From NCBI RefSeq assembly GCF_039542905.1, contig NZ_BAABIS010000001.1:6820001-6884000 (forward strand): 64,000 nucleotides of DNA, given 5' to 3'. The DNA is from Kitasatospora terrestris (GTDB lineage: Bacteria; Actinomycetota; Actinomycetes; Streptomycetales; Streptomycetaceae). Made by a program: the position numbers and the translations under genes. The notes beneath the pieces were generated by a model. It did no database searches, was not told the DNA's origin, and worked only from the letters and a program-made list of their open reading frames with translations. This document shows, in pieces, positions 51,115 to 60,111 of this stretch (its first letter is position 1; each line of letters begins with the position of its first letter).

Positions 51115-51963
51115 GTGACCCCTTCGTCCCACGACCCGGTACCCGGGCCGCAGTTGAGCCGCAAGAGCCTGCTGAAGGCGGCCGCGCTGGCCGGCGCGGC
51201 ACCGCTGCTGCTGGGTGCCGGCACCGCGCTGGCCCGCGACACCGCCGGCGCGCCGGAGCTCACCCCGGAGTGCCACGACGGCGACGCGCCGACCATCGAG
51301 CAGACCGAGGGCCCGTACTTCAAGCCCGGTTCGCCGCTGCGCACCAACCTGGCGGTGCCCGGCACCCGCGGCACCCCGCTGACCGTCACCGGCTACGTGT
51401 TCGGCCGGGCGTGCCGGCCGATCCCCGGGGTGCTGCTGGACTTCTGGCAGGCGGACACCGACGGCGCGTACGACAACACCGGCTACACCATGCGCGGCCA
51501 CCAGTTCAGCGACGCGCAGGGTGCGTTCACGCTCACCGCGATCGTGCCCGGGCTGTACCCGGGGCGGACCCGGCACATCCACGTGAAGCTGCAGGCGCCC
51601 GGCCGTCCGGTGCTCACCACCCAGCTGTACTTCCCCGGTGAGCCGCGCAACTCCACCGACACCATCTTCGACCCGCGGCTGGTGATGACGGTCCGGCAGA
51701 ACGGGCCGGGCCGGGAGGCGAGCTTCGACTTCGTCCTGGACGTGCCGCAGTCGCCGAGCCCGAGCCCGACGGCGACCGGGTCGCCGACCGCCTCGCCCTC
51801 GCCCTCGCCCACCGTGTCCGGCGGCACCTGGCGGGTCGGGGCGAGCTACCGGGTCGGCGACGTGGTGACGTACAACGGGGTCGCCTACCGCTGCGTCCAG
51901 GCGCACACCGCGTACGCCGGGTGGGAGCCGCCGAACGTCCCGGCGCTGTGGGCCCGGATCTGA
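51115..51963 (+). CDS. Secreted intradiol dioxygenase fused to a CBM5/12 module
   Basis: The 282-residue protein has a signal peptide (SRKSLLKAAALAGAAPLLLGAG, possibly Tat), a catalytic domain with the non-haem Fe(III) ligands Tyr in GAYDNTGY, Tyr in LYPGRTRHIHVKLQ and the two His in that same block, and a C-terminal Ser/Pro/Thr linker followed by a carbohydrate-binding module of CBM5/12 type (WRVGASYRVGDVVTYNGVAYRCVQAHTAYAGWEPPNVPALW). Fusions like this are known from cellulolytic Streptomyces and are linked to lignin-derived catechols and plant biomass. GTG at 51115 has GGAAGGA 10 nt upstream. Confidence 0.87.
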   Translation: MTPSSHDPVPGPQLSRKSLLKAAALAGAAPLLLGAGTALARDTAGAPELTPECHDGDAPTIEQTEGPYFKPGSPLRTNLAVPGTRGTPLTVTGYVFGRACRPIPGVLLDFWQADTDGAYDNTGYTMRGHQFSDAQGAFTLTAIVPGLYPGRTRHIHVKLQAPGRPVLTTQLYFPGEPRNSTDTIFDPRLVMTVRQNGPGREASFDFVLDVPQSPSPSPTATGSPTASPSPSPTVSGGTWRVGASYRVGDVVTYNGVAYRCVQAHTAYAGWEPPNVPALWARI

Positions 51964-52006
51964 GCACGGCCGGGGCGTAGCGAGCCCGGCGCGGAGGGCG
52001 CCGGCG

Positions 52007-52525
52007 TCAGCGGGCGAGGCGGACCGGGGCCTGCGGGGCCAGGCCGCCCTGGCGGGCCTGCGGGACGGAGCTGGAGAGCGCCGGGGCGGCCGCCTCGTCG
52101 CGGGGCAGCGGCAGGACCGGTTCGTCGCGGGGCGTGCCGGGCGTCGGAACGGCTCCGGGCGGCAGCAGGTCGCCGCTCGGCCGGCGCATGCCGTACCGCC
52201 GGTGCACGGCCTGCTTGGTGACGCCGAGCGCCGAGCCGACCGAGTCCCAGGAGAAGCCGAGCGCGCGGTCGAACTCGACCGCCGCGGCGACCAGCGTCTC
52301 GACGCTCTCGCGCAGCTCCTGGGCCAGCCGGACGGTCGGCGCCGGCGCCCGCCCGTACACCACGAAACCGGCGGAGGTGCTGGGCCGGCGCGGGCGGTAG
52401 ACGTTGCCCAGCTGCGCGGTGAGCGTGCGCAGGGCGTCGACCTGGCGCCGGACCCGTTCGATGTCCCGCACCAGCAGGTGCAGGCTCGCCCGGGCCCGGG
52501 CGTCGTGGTTCATCTGTTCGGCCAT
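52007..52525 (-). CDS. Hypothetical protein with homeodomain-like HTH
   Basis: The 172-residue protein has an N-terminal coiled-coil helix (RASLHLLVRDIERVRRQVDALRTLTAQLGNVYRP) and a helix-turn-helix segment VEFDRALGFSWDSVGSALGVTKQAVHRRYGMRRP near residue 90-112. The C-terminal 60 residues are proline-rich and probably disordered. It is found in actinobacteria and may bind DNA. The ATG at 52525 is preferred; ATG at 52513 is an alternative. It is divergent from def with about 200 nt between. Confidence 0.65.
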   Translation of the reverse strand: MAEQMNHDARARASLHLLVRDIERVRRQVDALRTLTAQLGNVYRPRRPSTSAGFVVYGRAPAPTVRLAQELRESVETLVAAAVEFDRALGFSWDSVGSALGVTKQAVHRRYGMRRPSGDLLPPGAVPTPGTPRDEPVLPLPRDEAAAPALSSSVPQARQGGLAPQAPVRLAR

Positions 52526-52727
52526 GGCCTGGTTGCCACCTCTCCTTCGGATCGGCTGAGGTCAATTCCACTTGACCAACGTCCGAGAGCCCGGCTGGTC
52601 ACGGCGAGCGGGGGGACGGGATGTGCCGGAACCCGGGCCGAGCCGGCGGGCGGGATTGCATAGACTGCCTGATGATCGCCCGTCGGCGGTCCGTCCGCCC
52701 GACCCCGCACCGACAGGAGCCCAGGCC

Positions 52728-53273
52728 ATGGCCGTCCAGCCGATCCGGATCTTCGGCGACCCCGTGCTCCGGGCCACGGCCAAGCCCGTCACCACCTTCG
52801 ACAAGGAGCTGCGGCGGCTGGTCAAGGACCTCACCGACACCATGCTGGAAGCCCCGGGCGCCGGCCTCGCCGCGCCCCAACTCGGCGTTTCGCTGCGGGT
52901 TTTCACGTACAACGTGGACGGTGTGGTCGGTCACCTGATCAACCCGGACCTGTCGCTCAGCGACGAGGAGCAGGACGGCCCCGAGGGCTGCCTGTCGCTG
53001 CCGGGCCTGAGCTTCGACACCAAGCGCGCGTACGGCGTCGTGGCCAAGGGCTTCAACATGCACGGCGACCCGGTGGAGATCGAGGGCACGCAGCTGCTCT
53101 CCCGCTGCATCCAGCACGAGACCGACCACCTGGACGGGATCATCTTCATCGACCGGCTGGACCGGGAGACGCGCAAGGCCGCGCTCAAGGCCATCCGGGA
53201 CGCGGAGTGGGGCGACGGCCCCGCGCCGACGGTCCGGATCTCGCCGCACTCCACCTTCGGCTCCGCCCGCTGA
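52728..53273 (+). CDS. def: Peptide deformylase
   Basis: Def removes the formyl group from nascent proteins. The 181-residue enzyme has the three motifs GAGLAAPQLG, EGCLSLPG (Cys metal ligand) and QHETDHLDG (HExxH-type with two His). ATG at 52728 has CAGGAG 9 nt upstream; a longer frame to 52572 is less likely. fmt follows by 54 nt, and rsmB after it, the usual order. Confidence 0.95.
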   Translation: MAVQPIRIFGDPVLRATAKPVTTFDKELRRLVKDLTDTMLEAPGAGLAAPQLGVSLRVFTYNVDGVVGHLINPDLSLSDEEQDGPEGCLSLPGLSFDTKRAYGVVAKGFNMHGDPVEIEGTQLLSRCIQHETDHLDGIIFIDRLDRETRKAALKAIRDAEWGDGPAPTVRISPHSTFGSAR

Positions 53274-53327
53274 CCCCGCGGGCCCCGGCCCGCCGACCGA
53301 ACCCAGCAGTTCACGAAAGGCACCGTC

Positions 53328-54263
53328 TTGCGCCTCGTCTTCGCCGGCACCCCCGAGGTCGCCGTCCCCGCCCTCGACGCCCTGCTGGCCTCGGACAAGC
53401 ACGAGGTGGTGGCGGTGGTCACCCGCCCCGACGGGACCGCCGGGCGCGGCCGCAAGCTGGTCGCCAGCCCGGTCGCCCGGCGCGCCGAGGAGGCCGGCAT
53501 CGAGGTGCTGAAGCCCGCGAAGCCGAGCGATCCGGAGTTCCTCGCCCGGCTGACCGAGCTCGCCCCGGACTGCTGCCCGGTGGTCGCGTACGGCGCGCTG
53601 CTGCGCCCCGGCGCGCTGGAGATCCCCGAGCACGGCTGGGTGAACCTGCACTTCTCGCTGCTGCCCGCGTGGCGCGGCGCCGCCCCGGTGCAGCACGCGG
53701 TGCTGGCCGGCGACGAGGTCACCGGCGCCTCGACCTTCCTGATCGAGCAGGGCCTGGACTCCGGCCCGGTCTTCGGCGTGGTCACCGAGGAGATCCGCCC
53801 CACCGACACCAGCGGCGACCTGCTGACCCGGCTCTCGCACTCGGGCGCGCGGCTGCTCGCGGCGACCATGGACGGGATCGCCGACGGCTCGCTGCACGCC
53901 GTGCCGCAGCCGCTCGACGGCGTCACCCTGGCGCCCAAGATCAACCCGGAGGACGCCCGGATCGAGTGGACCCACCCGGCGCTGCGGGTGGACCGCCTGG
54001 TGCGCGGCTGCGCCCCCGCGCCCGGCGCCTGGACGGTCTTCCGCGGCGAGCGGCTCAAGGTCTCCGGCCCGGTGACCCTGCACCCCGGCGCGGCCGAGCT
54101 GGCGCCCGGCGAGCTGGCGGTGGGCAAGAACAGCGTGCGGGTCGGCACCGGCAGCCACGAGATCGAGCTGGGCGAGGTGCAGCCGCAGGGCAAGAAGCCG
54201 ATGCGCGCGGCGGACTGGGCCCGCGGGGTCCGGATCGAGTCCGGTGAGCGGCTCGGGGAGTGA
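53328..54263 (+). CDS. fmt: Methionyl-tRNA formyltransferase
   Basis: Fmt formylates initiator Met-tRNA with 10-formyl-THF. The 311-residue protein has the N-terminal Rossmann-like start LRLVFAGTPEVAVPAL, the catalytic NLHFSLLPAWRGAAPVQHAVLAGD, and the C-terminal OB fold with the LAPKINPEDARIEW block. The start is TTG at 53328, with GAAAGG upstream. The length and motifs are standard. Confidence 0.95.
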   Translation: MRLVFAGTPEVAVPALDALLASDKHEVVAVVTRPDGTAGRGRKLVASPVARRAEEAGIEVLKPAKPSDPEFLARLTELAPDCCPVVAYGALLRPGALEIPEHGWVNLHFSLLPAWRGAAPVQHAVLAGDEVTGASTFLIEQGLDSGPVFGVVTEEIRPTDTSGDLLTRLSHSGARLLAATMDGIADGSLHAVPQPLDGVTLAPKINPEDARIEWTHPALRVDRLVRGCAPAPGAWTVFRGERLKVSGPVTLHPGAAELAPGELAVGKNSVRVGTGSHEIELGEVQPQGKKPMRAADWARGVRIESGERLGE

Positions 54264-54329
54264 CCCCGCGCCGAAGCCTTAGAGTTCTTGGTACCGACTG
54301 ATTCCGCCAGCACCTTTCCGAGGCACCCC

Positions 54330-55763
54330 GTGAGCACCCCCTCCGGCGCCAAGCGCGCCCCCCGCCCGCACCGCCGTCCCAAGAAGGACCCGGCCCGCAC
54401 CGTCGCGTTCCGCGCGCTGCGCGCCGTCGACGAGCGCGACGCGTACGCCAACCTGATCCTGCCCTCGCTGCTGCGCGAGGCGGAGCAGAAGGGCATGGAC
54501 CGGCGCGACGCCGCCCTCGCCACCGAGCTGGTCTACGGCACGCTGCGCCTGCAGGGCACCTACGACGCGATCATCGCGGCCTGCATCGACCGGCCGCTGC
54601 GCGAGGTCGACCCGCCGGTGCTGGACGTGCTCTCGCTCGGCGCCCACCAGCTGCTCGCCACCCGCATCCCCACCCACGCGGCCGTCTCGGCCACCGTCGA
54701 ACTGGCCCGCGCGGTGCTCGGCGACGGCCGGGCGAAGTTCGTCAACGCGGTGCTGCGCAAGATCAGCGCCCAGGACCTGGACACCTGGGTCGAGCAGGTC
54801 GCCCCGCCGTACGACGAGGACGCCGAGGACCACCTCGCGGTCGTCCACTCCCACCCGCGCTGGGTGGTCTCCTCGCTGTGGGACTCGCTCGGCCGCTGGC
54901 AGCCGGACGCCTCCGGGCGCACCGCGATGGAGCAGCTGCTGCACGCCGACAACGAGCGGCCCGAGGTCACCCTGGTGGCCCGGCCGGGCCGCGCCACCGT
55001 GGACGAGCTGCGCGAGGCGCTGCCGGAGGCCGAGGACGGCCGCTGGTCGCCGTACGCACTGCGGCTCGCCGAGGGCGGCGACCCGGCCGGGCTGGAGGCC
55101 GTCCGGGAGAACCGGGCCGGCGTCCAGGACGAGGGCAGCCAGCTGGTCGCCCTCGCCCTCGCCGCCGCACCGCTGGACGGGCCGGACAAGGTCTGGCTCG
55201 ACGGCTGCGCCGGCCCCGGCGGCAAGGCCGCGCTGCTCGCCGCCCTGGCCGCCGAGCGCGGCGCCGCCCTGGTCGCCTCCGAGAAGCAGCCCCACCGGGC
55301 CCGCCTGGTCGCCCGCGCGCTGGCTGGCAACCCCGGCCCGTACACCGTGATCGCGGCGGACGGCACCAAGCGCGCCTGGCGCGAGGGCGCCTTCGACCGG
55401 GTGCTGGTCGACGTGCCCTGCTCCGGCCTCGGCGCGCTGCGCCGCCGCCCGGAGGCGCGCTGGCGCCGCCGGCCCGAGGACATCGCCGGCTTCGGCCCGT
55501 TCCAGCGCGACCTGCTGCGGGGCGCGATCGCCGCCACCCGGGTCGGCGGCGTGGTCGGCTACGCCACCTGCTCGCCGCACCTGGCCGAGACCCGCGCCGT
55601 GGTGGACGACGTGCTGCGCGGCGAGCCGGGTGTGGAGTGGATCGACGCCCGTCCGCTGCTGCCCGGCCTGCCCGCGCTCGGCGAGGGCCCGGACGTGCAG
55701 CTGTGGCCGCACCTGCACGGCACCGACGCGATGTACCTGGCCCTGCTGCGCCGCACCGGCTGA
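54330..55763 (+). CDS. rsmB: 16S rRNA m5C967 methyltransferase RsmB
   Basis: RsmB methylates C967 of 16S rRNA using S-adenosylmethionine. The 477-residue protein has an N-terminal NusB-like RNA-binding domain (RTVAFRALRAVDERDAYANLILPSLL) and a C-terminal SAM domain with CAGPGGKAALLAALAAE, DVPCSGLGALRRRPEARWRR and the catalytic cysteine in TCSPHLAETRAVV. GTG at 54330 has CGAGG upstream. A bidirectional terminator follows. Confidence 0.93.
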   Translation: MSTPSGAKRAPRPHRRPKKDPARTVAFRALRAVDERDAYANLILPSLLREAEQKGMDRRDAALATELVYGTLRLQGTYDAIIAACIDRPLREVDPPVLDVLSLGAHQLLATRIPTHAAVSATVELARAVLGDGRAKFVNAVLRKISAQDLDTWVEQVAPPYDEDAEDHLAVVHSHPRWVVSSLWDSLGRWQPDASGRTAMEQLLHADNERPEVTLVARPGRATVDELREALPEAEDGRWSPYALRLAEGGDPAGLEAVRENRAGVQDEGSQLVALALAAAPLDGPDKVWLDGCAGPGGKAALLAALAAERGAALVASEKQPHRARLVARALAGNPGPYTVIAADGTKRAWREGAFDRVLVDVPCSGLGALRRRPEARWRRRPEDIAGFGPFQRDLLRGAIAATRVGGVVGYATCSPHLAETRAVVDDVLRGEPGVEWIDARPLLPGLPALGEGPDVQLWPHLHGTDAMYLALLRRTG

Positions 55764-55810
55764 GGCCGGACGCCGGCCGGGCCCGGTGGCGCCGGCCGGC
55801 GTCCGGCCTC
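55762..55810. terminator. Bidirectional hairpin between convergent rsmB and response regulator genes
   Basis: A perfect 17-bp stem (55762-55778 with 55794-55810) begins within the stop codon of rsmB and ends in the stop codon of the response regulator gene. It can end both transcripts. Confidence 0.8.
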
Positions 55811-56471
55811 AGGTTCCGGGGCGGATGCGGCGCGTCTCGTAGGCCCACATCGCGATCTCGACCCGGTTGCGGGCGCCGAGTTTGGCCATCAGGCTCGCCA
55901 GATGCGTCTTCACCGTGCTGAGGCTGATGTGCAGCGCGTCGGCGATCTCGGTGTTGGTCAGCCCGCGGGCGACGGCGAGGAGCACCTGCTCCTCGCGGGC
56001 GGTGACGGGGGAGACCGGCTGGGTCGCGGGCCGGCCGGCGGGCAGGTCGGCGAACGCCTGGAGCAGGCGGACGGTGACGCTGGGCGCGATGAGCGCCTCA
56101 CCGTCGGACGCCGACCGTACGGCCTGCGCCAGAAGGTCCGGTCCCGTGTCCTTGAGGAGGAATCCGCGGGCGCCGGCACGCAGTGAGCCGTAGACGTACT
56201 CGTCGAGGTCGAACGTGGTGATGACGACCACGGCCAGCGGGTCGGCGACCCCCGGGCCGGCGAGCAGCCGGGTGGCTTCGAGCCCGTCGAGCACGGGCAT
56301 GCGGATGTCGAACAGGCAGACGTCGGGGCGCAGTTCGCGGGCCAGGCGGACCGCTTCGCGTCCGTCGGCGGCCTCGCCGACCACCTCGATGCCGGGCTGG
56401 GCGTTCAGCATGATCCGCAACCCGGTGCGGATGATCGTCTGGTCGTCAGCGACGAGGACGCGTACGGACAC
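55809..56471 (-). CDS. NarL-family response regulator
   Basis: The 220-residue protein has a receiver domain (VLVADDQTIIRTGLRIMLNAQPGIEVVGEAADGREA, with the phosphoacceptor Asp in DVCLFDIRMPVLDG) and a C-terminal LuxR-type HTH (LTNTEIADALHISLSTVKTHLASLMAKLGARNRVEIAMWAY). It overlaps the histidine kinase gene by 26 nt. It probably controls the neighbouring MMPL transporter or other membrane functions. GTG start at 56471. Confidence 0.92.
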   Translation of the reverse strand: MSVRVLVADDQTIIRTGLRIMLNAQPGIEVVGEAADGREAVRLARELRPDVCLFDIRMPVLDGLEATRLLAGPGVADPLAVVVITTFDLDEYVYGSLRAGARGFLLKDTGPDLLAQAVRSASDGEALIAPSVTVRLLQAFADLPAGRPATQPVSPVTAREEQVLLAVARGLTNTEIADALHISLSTVKTHLASLMAKLGARNRVEIAMWAYETRRIRPGT

Positions 56472-57618
56472 CGCTCCCGCTCCTCGCCCTCGGCAGTTCG
56501 GCTTCGACGTGCCAGCCCCGGTCGGCGCCCGGGCCGGCGCGCAGTGTGCCGCCGAGCAGGGTGGCGCGCTCGCGCAGTCCGGTGAGTCCGTATCCGTCGC
56601 GGCCCCGGCCGGCGCGCCTGCCGTCGTCGCGCACGCTCACCCGTACGGTGTGCCGTTCCGCGGCGACCCGGACGACGAGCTCGGTCGCGTCGACCGCGTG
56701 GCGCAGCGTGTTGGTCACCGACTCCTGCACGATCCGGTAGACGGCCGCGTCCACGGCCGGGGGCAGCGCGTCCAGTTCGCCGTCGAGCCCCAGGTCGACC
56801 CTGAGGCGACCACCCGGGGTGCGCACCAGGCGCTCCAGATCCGCGACACCGGCAGGCGGCGCCAGCTCGGCGCCGACCCCGCGGTCGCGCAGCGCGGCGA
56901 CCATGGCGCGCATCTCCTCCAGCGTGCGCGCCCCTTCCTCCTCGACCCCCTCCAGCGCCTCGACGGCGGCGGACGGGTCGGTGCCCGCGAGCACCCGGCC
57001 CGCCTGGGCGATGATCACCATGGCCGAAACGTGGTGGGCCACCGTGTCGTGCAGTTCCCGGGCGAGCTGCTCGCGCTCGCGGGAGCGCACCTGGTCCAAC
57101 TGCCGCTCGCGGGCGGTCACCCGGAACCGCACGGCAGCCCCGACCACGCCGGGCAGCAGCCCGAAGAGGAAGCCCACGACCATTTCGACGACCGAGGTCT
57201 CGGCCGTGACGGCACACAGCGCGCACGCCGCGACGATCACCGCGCCGCCCAGCACGACCTCCCGTCCCGATCCCCACCGGGGCAGCGCGTACACCAGCAC
57301 GAGCACGACCGCGCCGGTGTTCAGGCCGACGGGCCCGCCCGGTGCGGCGACGAGCGCGGCCACCTGAAGCAGGATCACCGAGCCGAACGCCAGCGTGGCC
57401 GTCGCCAGCGGGCTGGTCCGGCGCCACAGCGGCAGCAGGCACAGCCATGCGGCGAACACCGTCGCCACCGGCCGCCACACGACGTTCTCGCGCAGGGCGG
57501 CCTCCAGCGCCACACCGGCGAGGCCCGCGGCGAGCAGCGCCCAGTCCCGCCGCACCCGGGCGGGCGCGCCGGGCGGTCGGGGTTCGGTCCACAGGGTTCG
57601 CAGGTCGTCTCGCAGCAC
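56446..57618 (-). CDS. Two-component sensor histidine kinase (NarL-type)
   Basis: The 390-residue protein has four to six N-terminal transmembrane helices (residues 25-160), a DHp/H-box of HisKA_3 type (ERELARELHDTVAHHVSAMVIIAQAG), and a C-terminal ATPase domain with YRIVQESVTNTLRHA (N box), VRDDGRRAGRGRDGYGLTGLRERA. It pairs with the overlapping response regulator. No extracellular sensor domain is visible, so it may sense membrane state or be a drug-type sensor. GTG start at 57618; the MMPL gene is divergent. Confidence 0.9.
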   Translation of the reverse strand: MLRDDLRTLWTEPRPPGAPARVRRDWALLAAGLAGVALEAALRENVVWRPVATVFAAWLCLLPLWRRTSPLATATLAFGSVILLQVAALVAAPGGPVGLNTGAVVLVLVYALPRWGSGREVVLGGAVIVAACALCAVTAETSVVEMVVGFLFGLLPGVVGAAVRFRVTARERQLDQVRSREREQLARELHDTVAHHVSAMVIIAQAGRVLAGTDPSAAVEALEGVEEEGARTLEEMRAMVAALRDRGVGAELAPPAGVADLERLVRTPGGRLRVDLGLDGELDALPPAVDAAVYRIVQESVTNTLRHAVDATELVVRVAAERHTVRVSVRDDGRRAGRGRDGYGLTGLRERATLLGGTLRAGPGADRGWHVEAELPRARSGSGVRTRPRR

Positions 57619-57792
57619 GTACTCAGCCTAGGGACCGCGGCGTGCCGCGCATCGGCCGAAAGGACGGGTCGTCACTCCGGCTCGGGGCCGACGGATCCGC
57701 GGCCCGCGGGCCGATGCCGCGGAGCGCCGCGGCGACGAGCCTCGGAACCGGCGGCCGCACAAGGACGGCCGACGAGGTGGTTGGAGGACCCG

Positions 57793-60069
57793 ATGCTCTC
57801 GAAAGCCCTGCTGCGCCTGGGCACAGGCGCCGTCCGTCATCCCTGGCGGGTGATCGCGGCATGGCTGGTCGCCGCCACGCTCACCGTCCTCGCCGCCGTC
57901 GCCTTCGGCGGGCGGGCCGCGGACTCGATGACCGCCCCGGGACTGGACTCCCAGCGGGCCGCGGAACTGATCGAGCGGGCCGGCACCGGCCAGGAGGGGA
58001 TGACCGCCCACGTGGTCGTCACCCCCCTCGACGGCGGTGCGACGTTCTTCGGCGACGCCGCCGCGCGTACCGCTCTCGCGCGGCTGCGGACCGAGGTGCG
58101 GGGGCTGCCCCACGTGCTCGGCGCGAGTGACCCGGCGGGGGCGCTCGACGCGGGCGGGGACAGCGCCGTGCGCGGCGGCCTCGTCTCGGCCGACGGGCGG
58201 ATCGCGGTCGTCCGGGTGCAGTACCCCGACCAGAGCCGGCTGTCGGCCGAGGACCTCGACGCCCTCGTCGAACTCGGTGGCCGGCTGCGCGCCGAACTGC
58301 CCCTGCGCATCGAGATGGGCGGGAACCTCTTCTACGCGTTCTCCGACCCCGACGGCGGCGTGAGCGAGCTGATCGGCCTTCTCGCCGCGGCCGCGATCCT
58401 GTTCCTGGCGTTCGGTTCGCTCGTCGCCGCCGCGCTGCCGATCGGCATGGCGGTCTTCGGGCTGACCGTCGGGGTCGCCACGATGACGGTACTGGCGGGG
58501 GTGACGGACGTCCCCACCTTCGCACCGGTCCTGAGCAGCATGGTCGGGCTCGGGGTGGGCATCGACTACGCGCTGTTCGTGCTCGCCAGGCACCGGGAGC
58601 ACCTCGCGCGCGGGCTCGATCCGCAGGAGGCGGCCGGACGCGCGGTGGCCACGGCGGGGCGGCCCGTGGTCTTCGCCGGCGGCACCGTCGTCGTGTCGAT
58701 CCTCGGCATGGCGGTCGCGAACGTGCCGTTCATGACGGTGGGCGGCCTTGCCGTCTCGATCGTCGTCCTGACCATGGTGCTGGCGTCGGTGACGCTGCTG
58801 CCGGCCTTCCTCGCCGTGGCCGGCCCGCGTCTGGGCCGGGCCGGCCGGATCGCCCGGACGCTTCGGGCGGGGCGGCCGGGCCGGTCCGGCCGGCGGCGGG
58901 ACACGGAGGCGGGCGCCGTCCCCGCCGCCGGGTGGCGGCGCTGGATCGGGCACGTCAGCCGGCACCCGGTGCCGTACGCGGCCGGTGCGGCGGGGCTGCT
59001 GCTGACGGCGGCGCTGCCCGTGCTCGGCCTGCGGGTCGGCCTGCCCGACGACGGGTCGCTGCCCCGGAGCCGTACCGAGCGCCGCGCGTACGACCTCGTC
59101 GCCGAGGGGTTCGGCCCGGGCGCCAACGGTCCCCTCGTCATCGCCGCGGACCCCGCCGGTGATCCGGGAGTGCTGGACCGTCTCGTCGCGGCGGTCGCGG
59201 CGGATCCGGGCATCGCATCCGTCGCACCGACGCACATCGATCGGGCCGGCGGCATCGCGACCCTCGTGGTGTTCCCGACCACCGGCCCGCAGGAGAAGGC
59301 CACGGCCGACACCGTCGCCCGGCTGCGCGCCGAGGTGCTGCCCGCGGCGATCGGGCACGGCACGGCCAGGGTCCACGTCGGCGGCGCCGCCGCGAGCCTG
59401 TCCGACGTGGGCCGGCGCACCAGCCAACGGCTGCCGCTGTTCGTCGCCGCCGTGCTGGCGCTGTCGTTCCTGCTGCTGATGCTGGTCTTCCGCTCGGTCC
59501 TCGTACCGCTCAAGGCGGTACTGCTGAACCTGCTGAGCATCGGCGCGGCCTACGGCATCATGGTCGCGGTCTTCCAGTGGGGCTGGGCAGGCGCGCTCAT
59601 CGGGCTGGAAGCGACGGTTCCGATCGTGTCGTTCATCCCGATGTTCCTCTTCGCCATCCTGTTCGGCCTGTCGATGGACTACGAGGTGTTCCTCCTCTCC
59701 CGGGTGCGCGAGGAGTACCTGCGCACCGGCGACAACGGCACGGCGATTGTCGAGGGCGTCTCGGGCACCGCCCGGATCATCACCTCGGCCGCCCTCATCA
59801 TGGTGGCGGTCTTCCTGTCCTTCGCCGTCGCCGAGGACCCCTCCGCCAAGATGTTCGGGCTCGGCCTGGCCGCCGCGATCTTCATCGACGCCACGGTCGT
59901 GCGCATGGTGCTGGTGCCGGCGACCATGACACTCCTCGGCCGGGCCAACTGGTGGCTGCCGGGGTGGCTGGACCGGATGCTTCCCCGGGGCCCGGTCGGC
60001 ATCGACGCCGACCACGCCGACGTGGAACCCGCGGGCGGGGCCCCGGGTCCACGGCTGGTCGGCCGTTGA
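57793..60069 (+). CDS. MMPL-family transporter
   Basis: The 758-residue protein has the MMPL/RND layout of two repeats: each with a hydrophobic helix, an exported loop, and five more helices. Motifs include GIDYALFVLARHREHLARG in the first repeat and LSMDYEVFLLSRVREEYLRTGDN in the second. Such proteins move lipids or hydrophobic compounds across the inner membrane. ATG at 57793 has GGAGG 5 nt upstream. It is divergent from the kinase-regulator pair, which may control it. The substrate is not known. Confidence 0.88.
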   Translation: MLSKALLRLGTGAVRHPWRVIAAWLVAATLTVLAAVAFGGRAADSMTAPGLDSQRAAELIERAGTGQEGMTAHVVVTPLDGGATFFGDAAARTALARLRTEVRGLPHVLGASDPAGALDAGGDSAVRGGLVSADGRIAVVRVQYPDQSRLSAEDLDALVELGGRLRAELPLRIEMGGNLFYAFSDPDGGVSELIGLLAAAAILFLAFGSLVAAALPIGMAVFGLTVGVATMTVLAGVTDVPTFAPVLSSMVGLGVGIDYALFVLARHREHLARGLDPQEAAGRAVATAGRPVVFAGGTVVVSILGMAVANVPFMTVGGLAVSIVVLTMVLASVTLLPAFLAVAGPRLGRAGRIARTLRAGRPGRSGRRRDTEAGAVPAAGWRRWIGHVSRHPVPYAAGAAGLLLTAALPVLGLRVGLPDDGSLPRSRTERRAYDLVAEGFGPGANGPLVIAADPAGDPGVLDRLVAAVAADPGIASVAPTHIDRAGGIATLVVFPTTGPQEKATADTVARLRAEVLPAAIGHGTARVHVGGAAASLSDVGRRTSQRLPLFVAAVLALSFLLLMLVFRSVLVPLKAVLLNLLSIGAAYGIMVAVFQWGWAGALIGLEATVPIVSFIPMFLFAILFGLSMDYEVFLLSRVREEYLRTGDNGTAIVEGVSGTARIITSAALIMVAVFLSFAVAEDPSAKMFGLGLAAAIFIDATVVRMVLVPATMTLLGRANWWLPGWLDRMLPRGPVGIDADHADVEPAGGAPGPRLVGR

Positions 60070-60111
60070 CCCGACTGCCCGCCCGCCCCCGGCGCCCGGT
60101 ACCTCGGCGCG

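Noticed and set aside
47865..51389. 1174-residue minus-strand frame over priA and the AraC gene
   Set aside because: It is an antisense artefact; the plus-strand genes are well supported.
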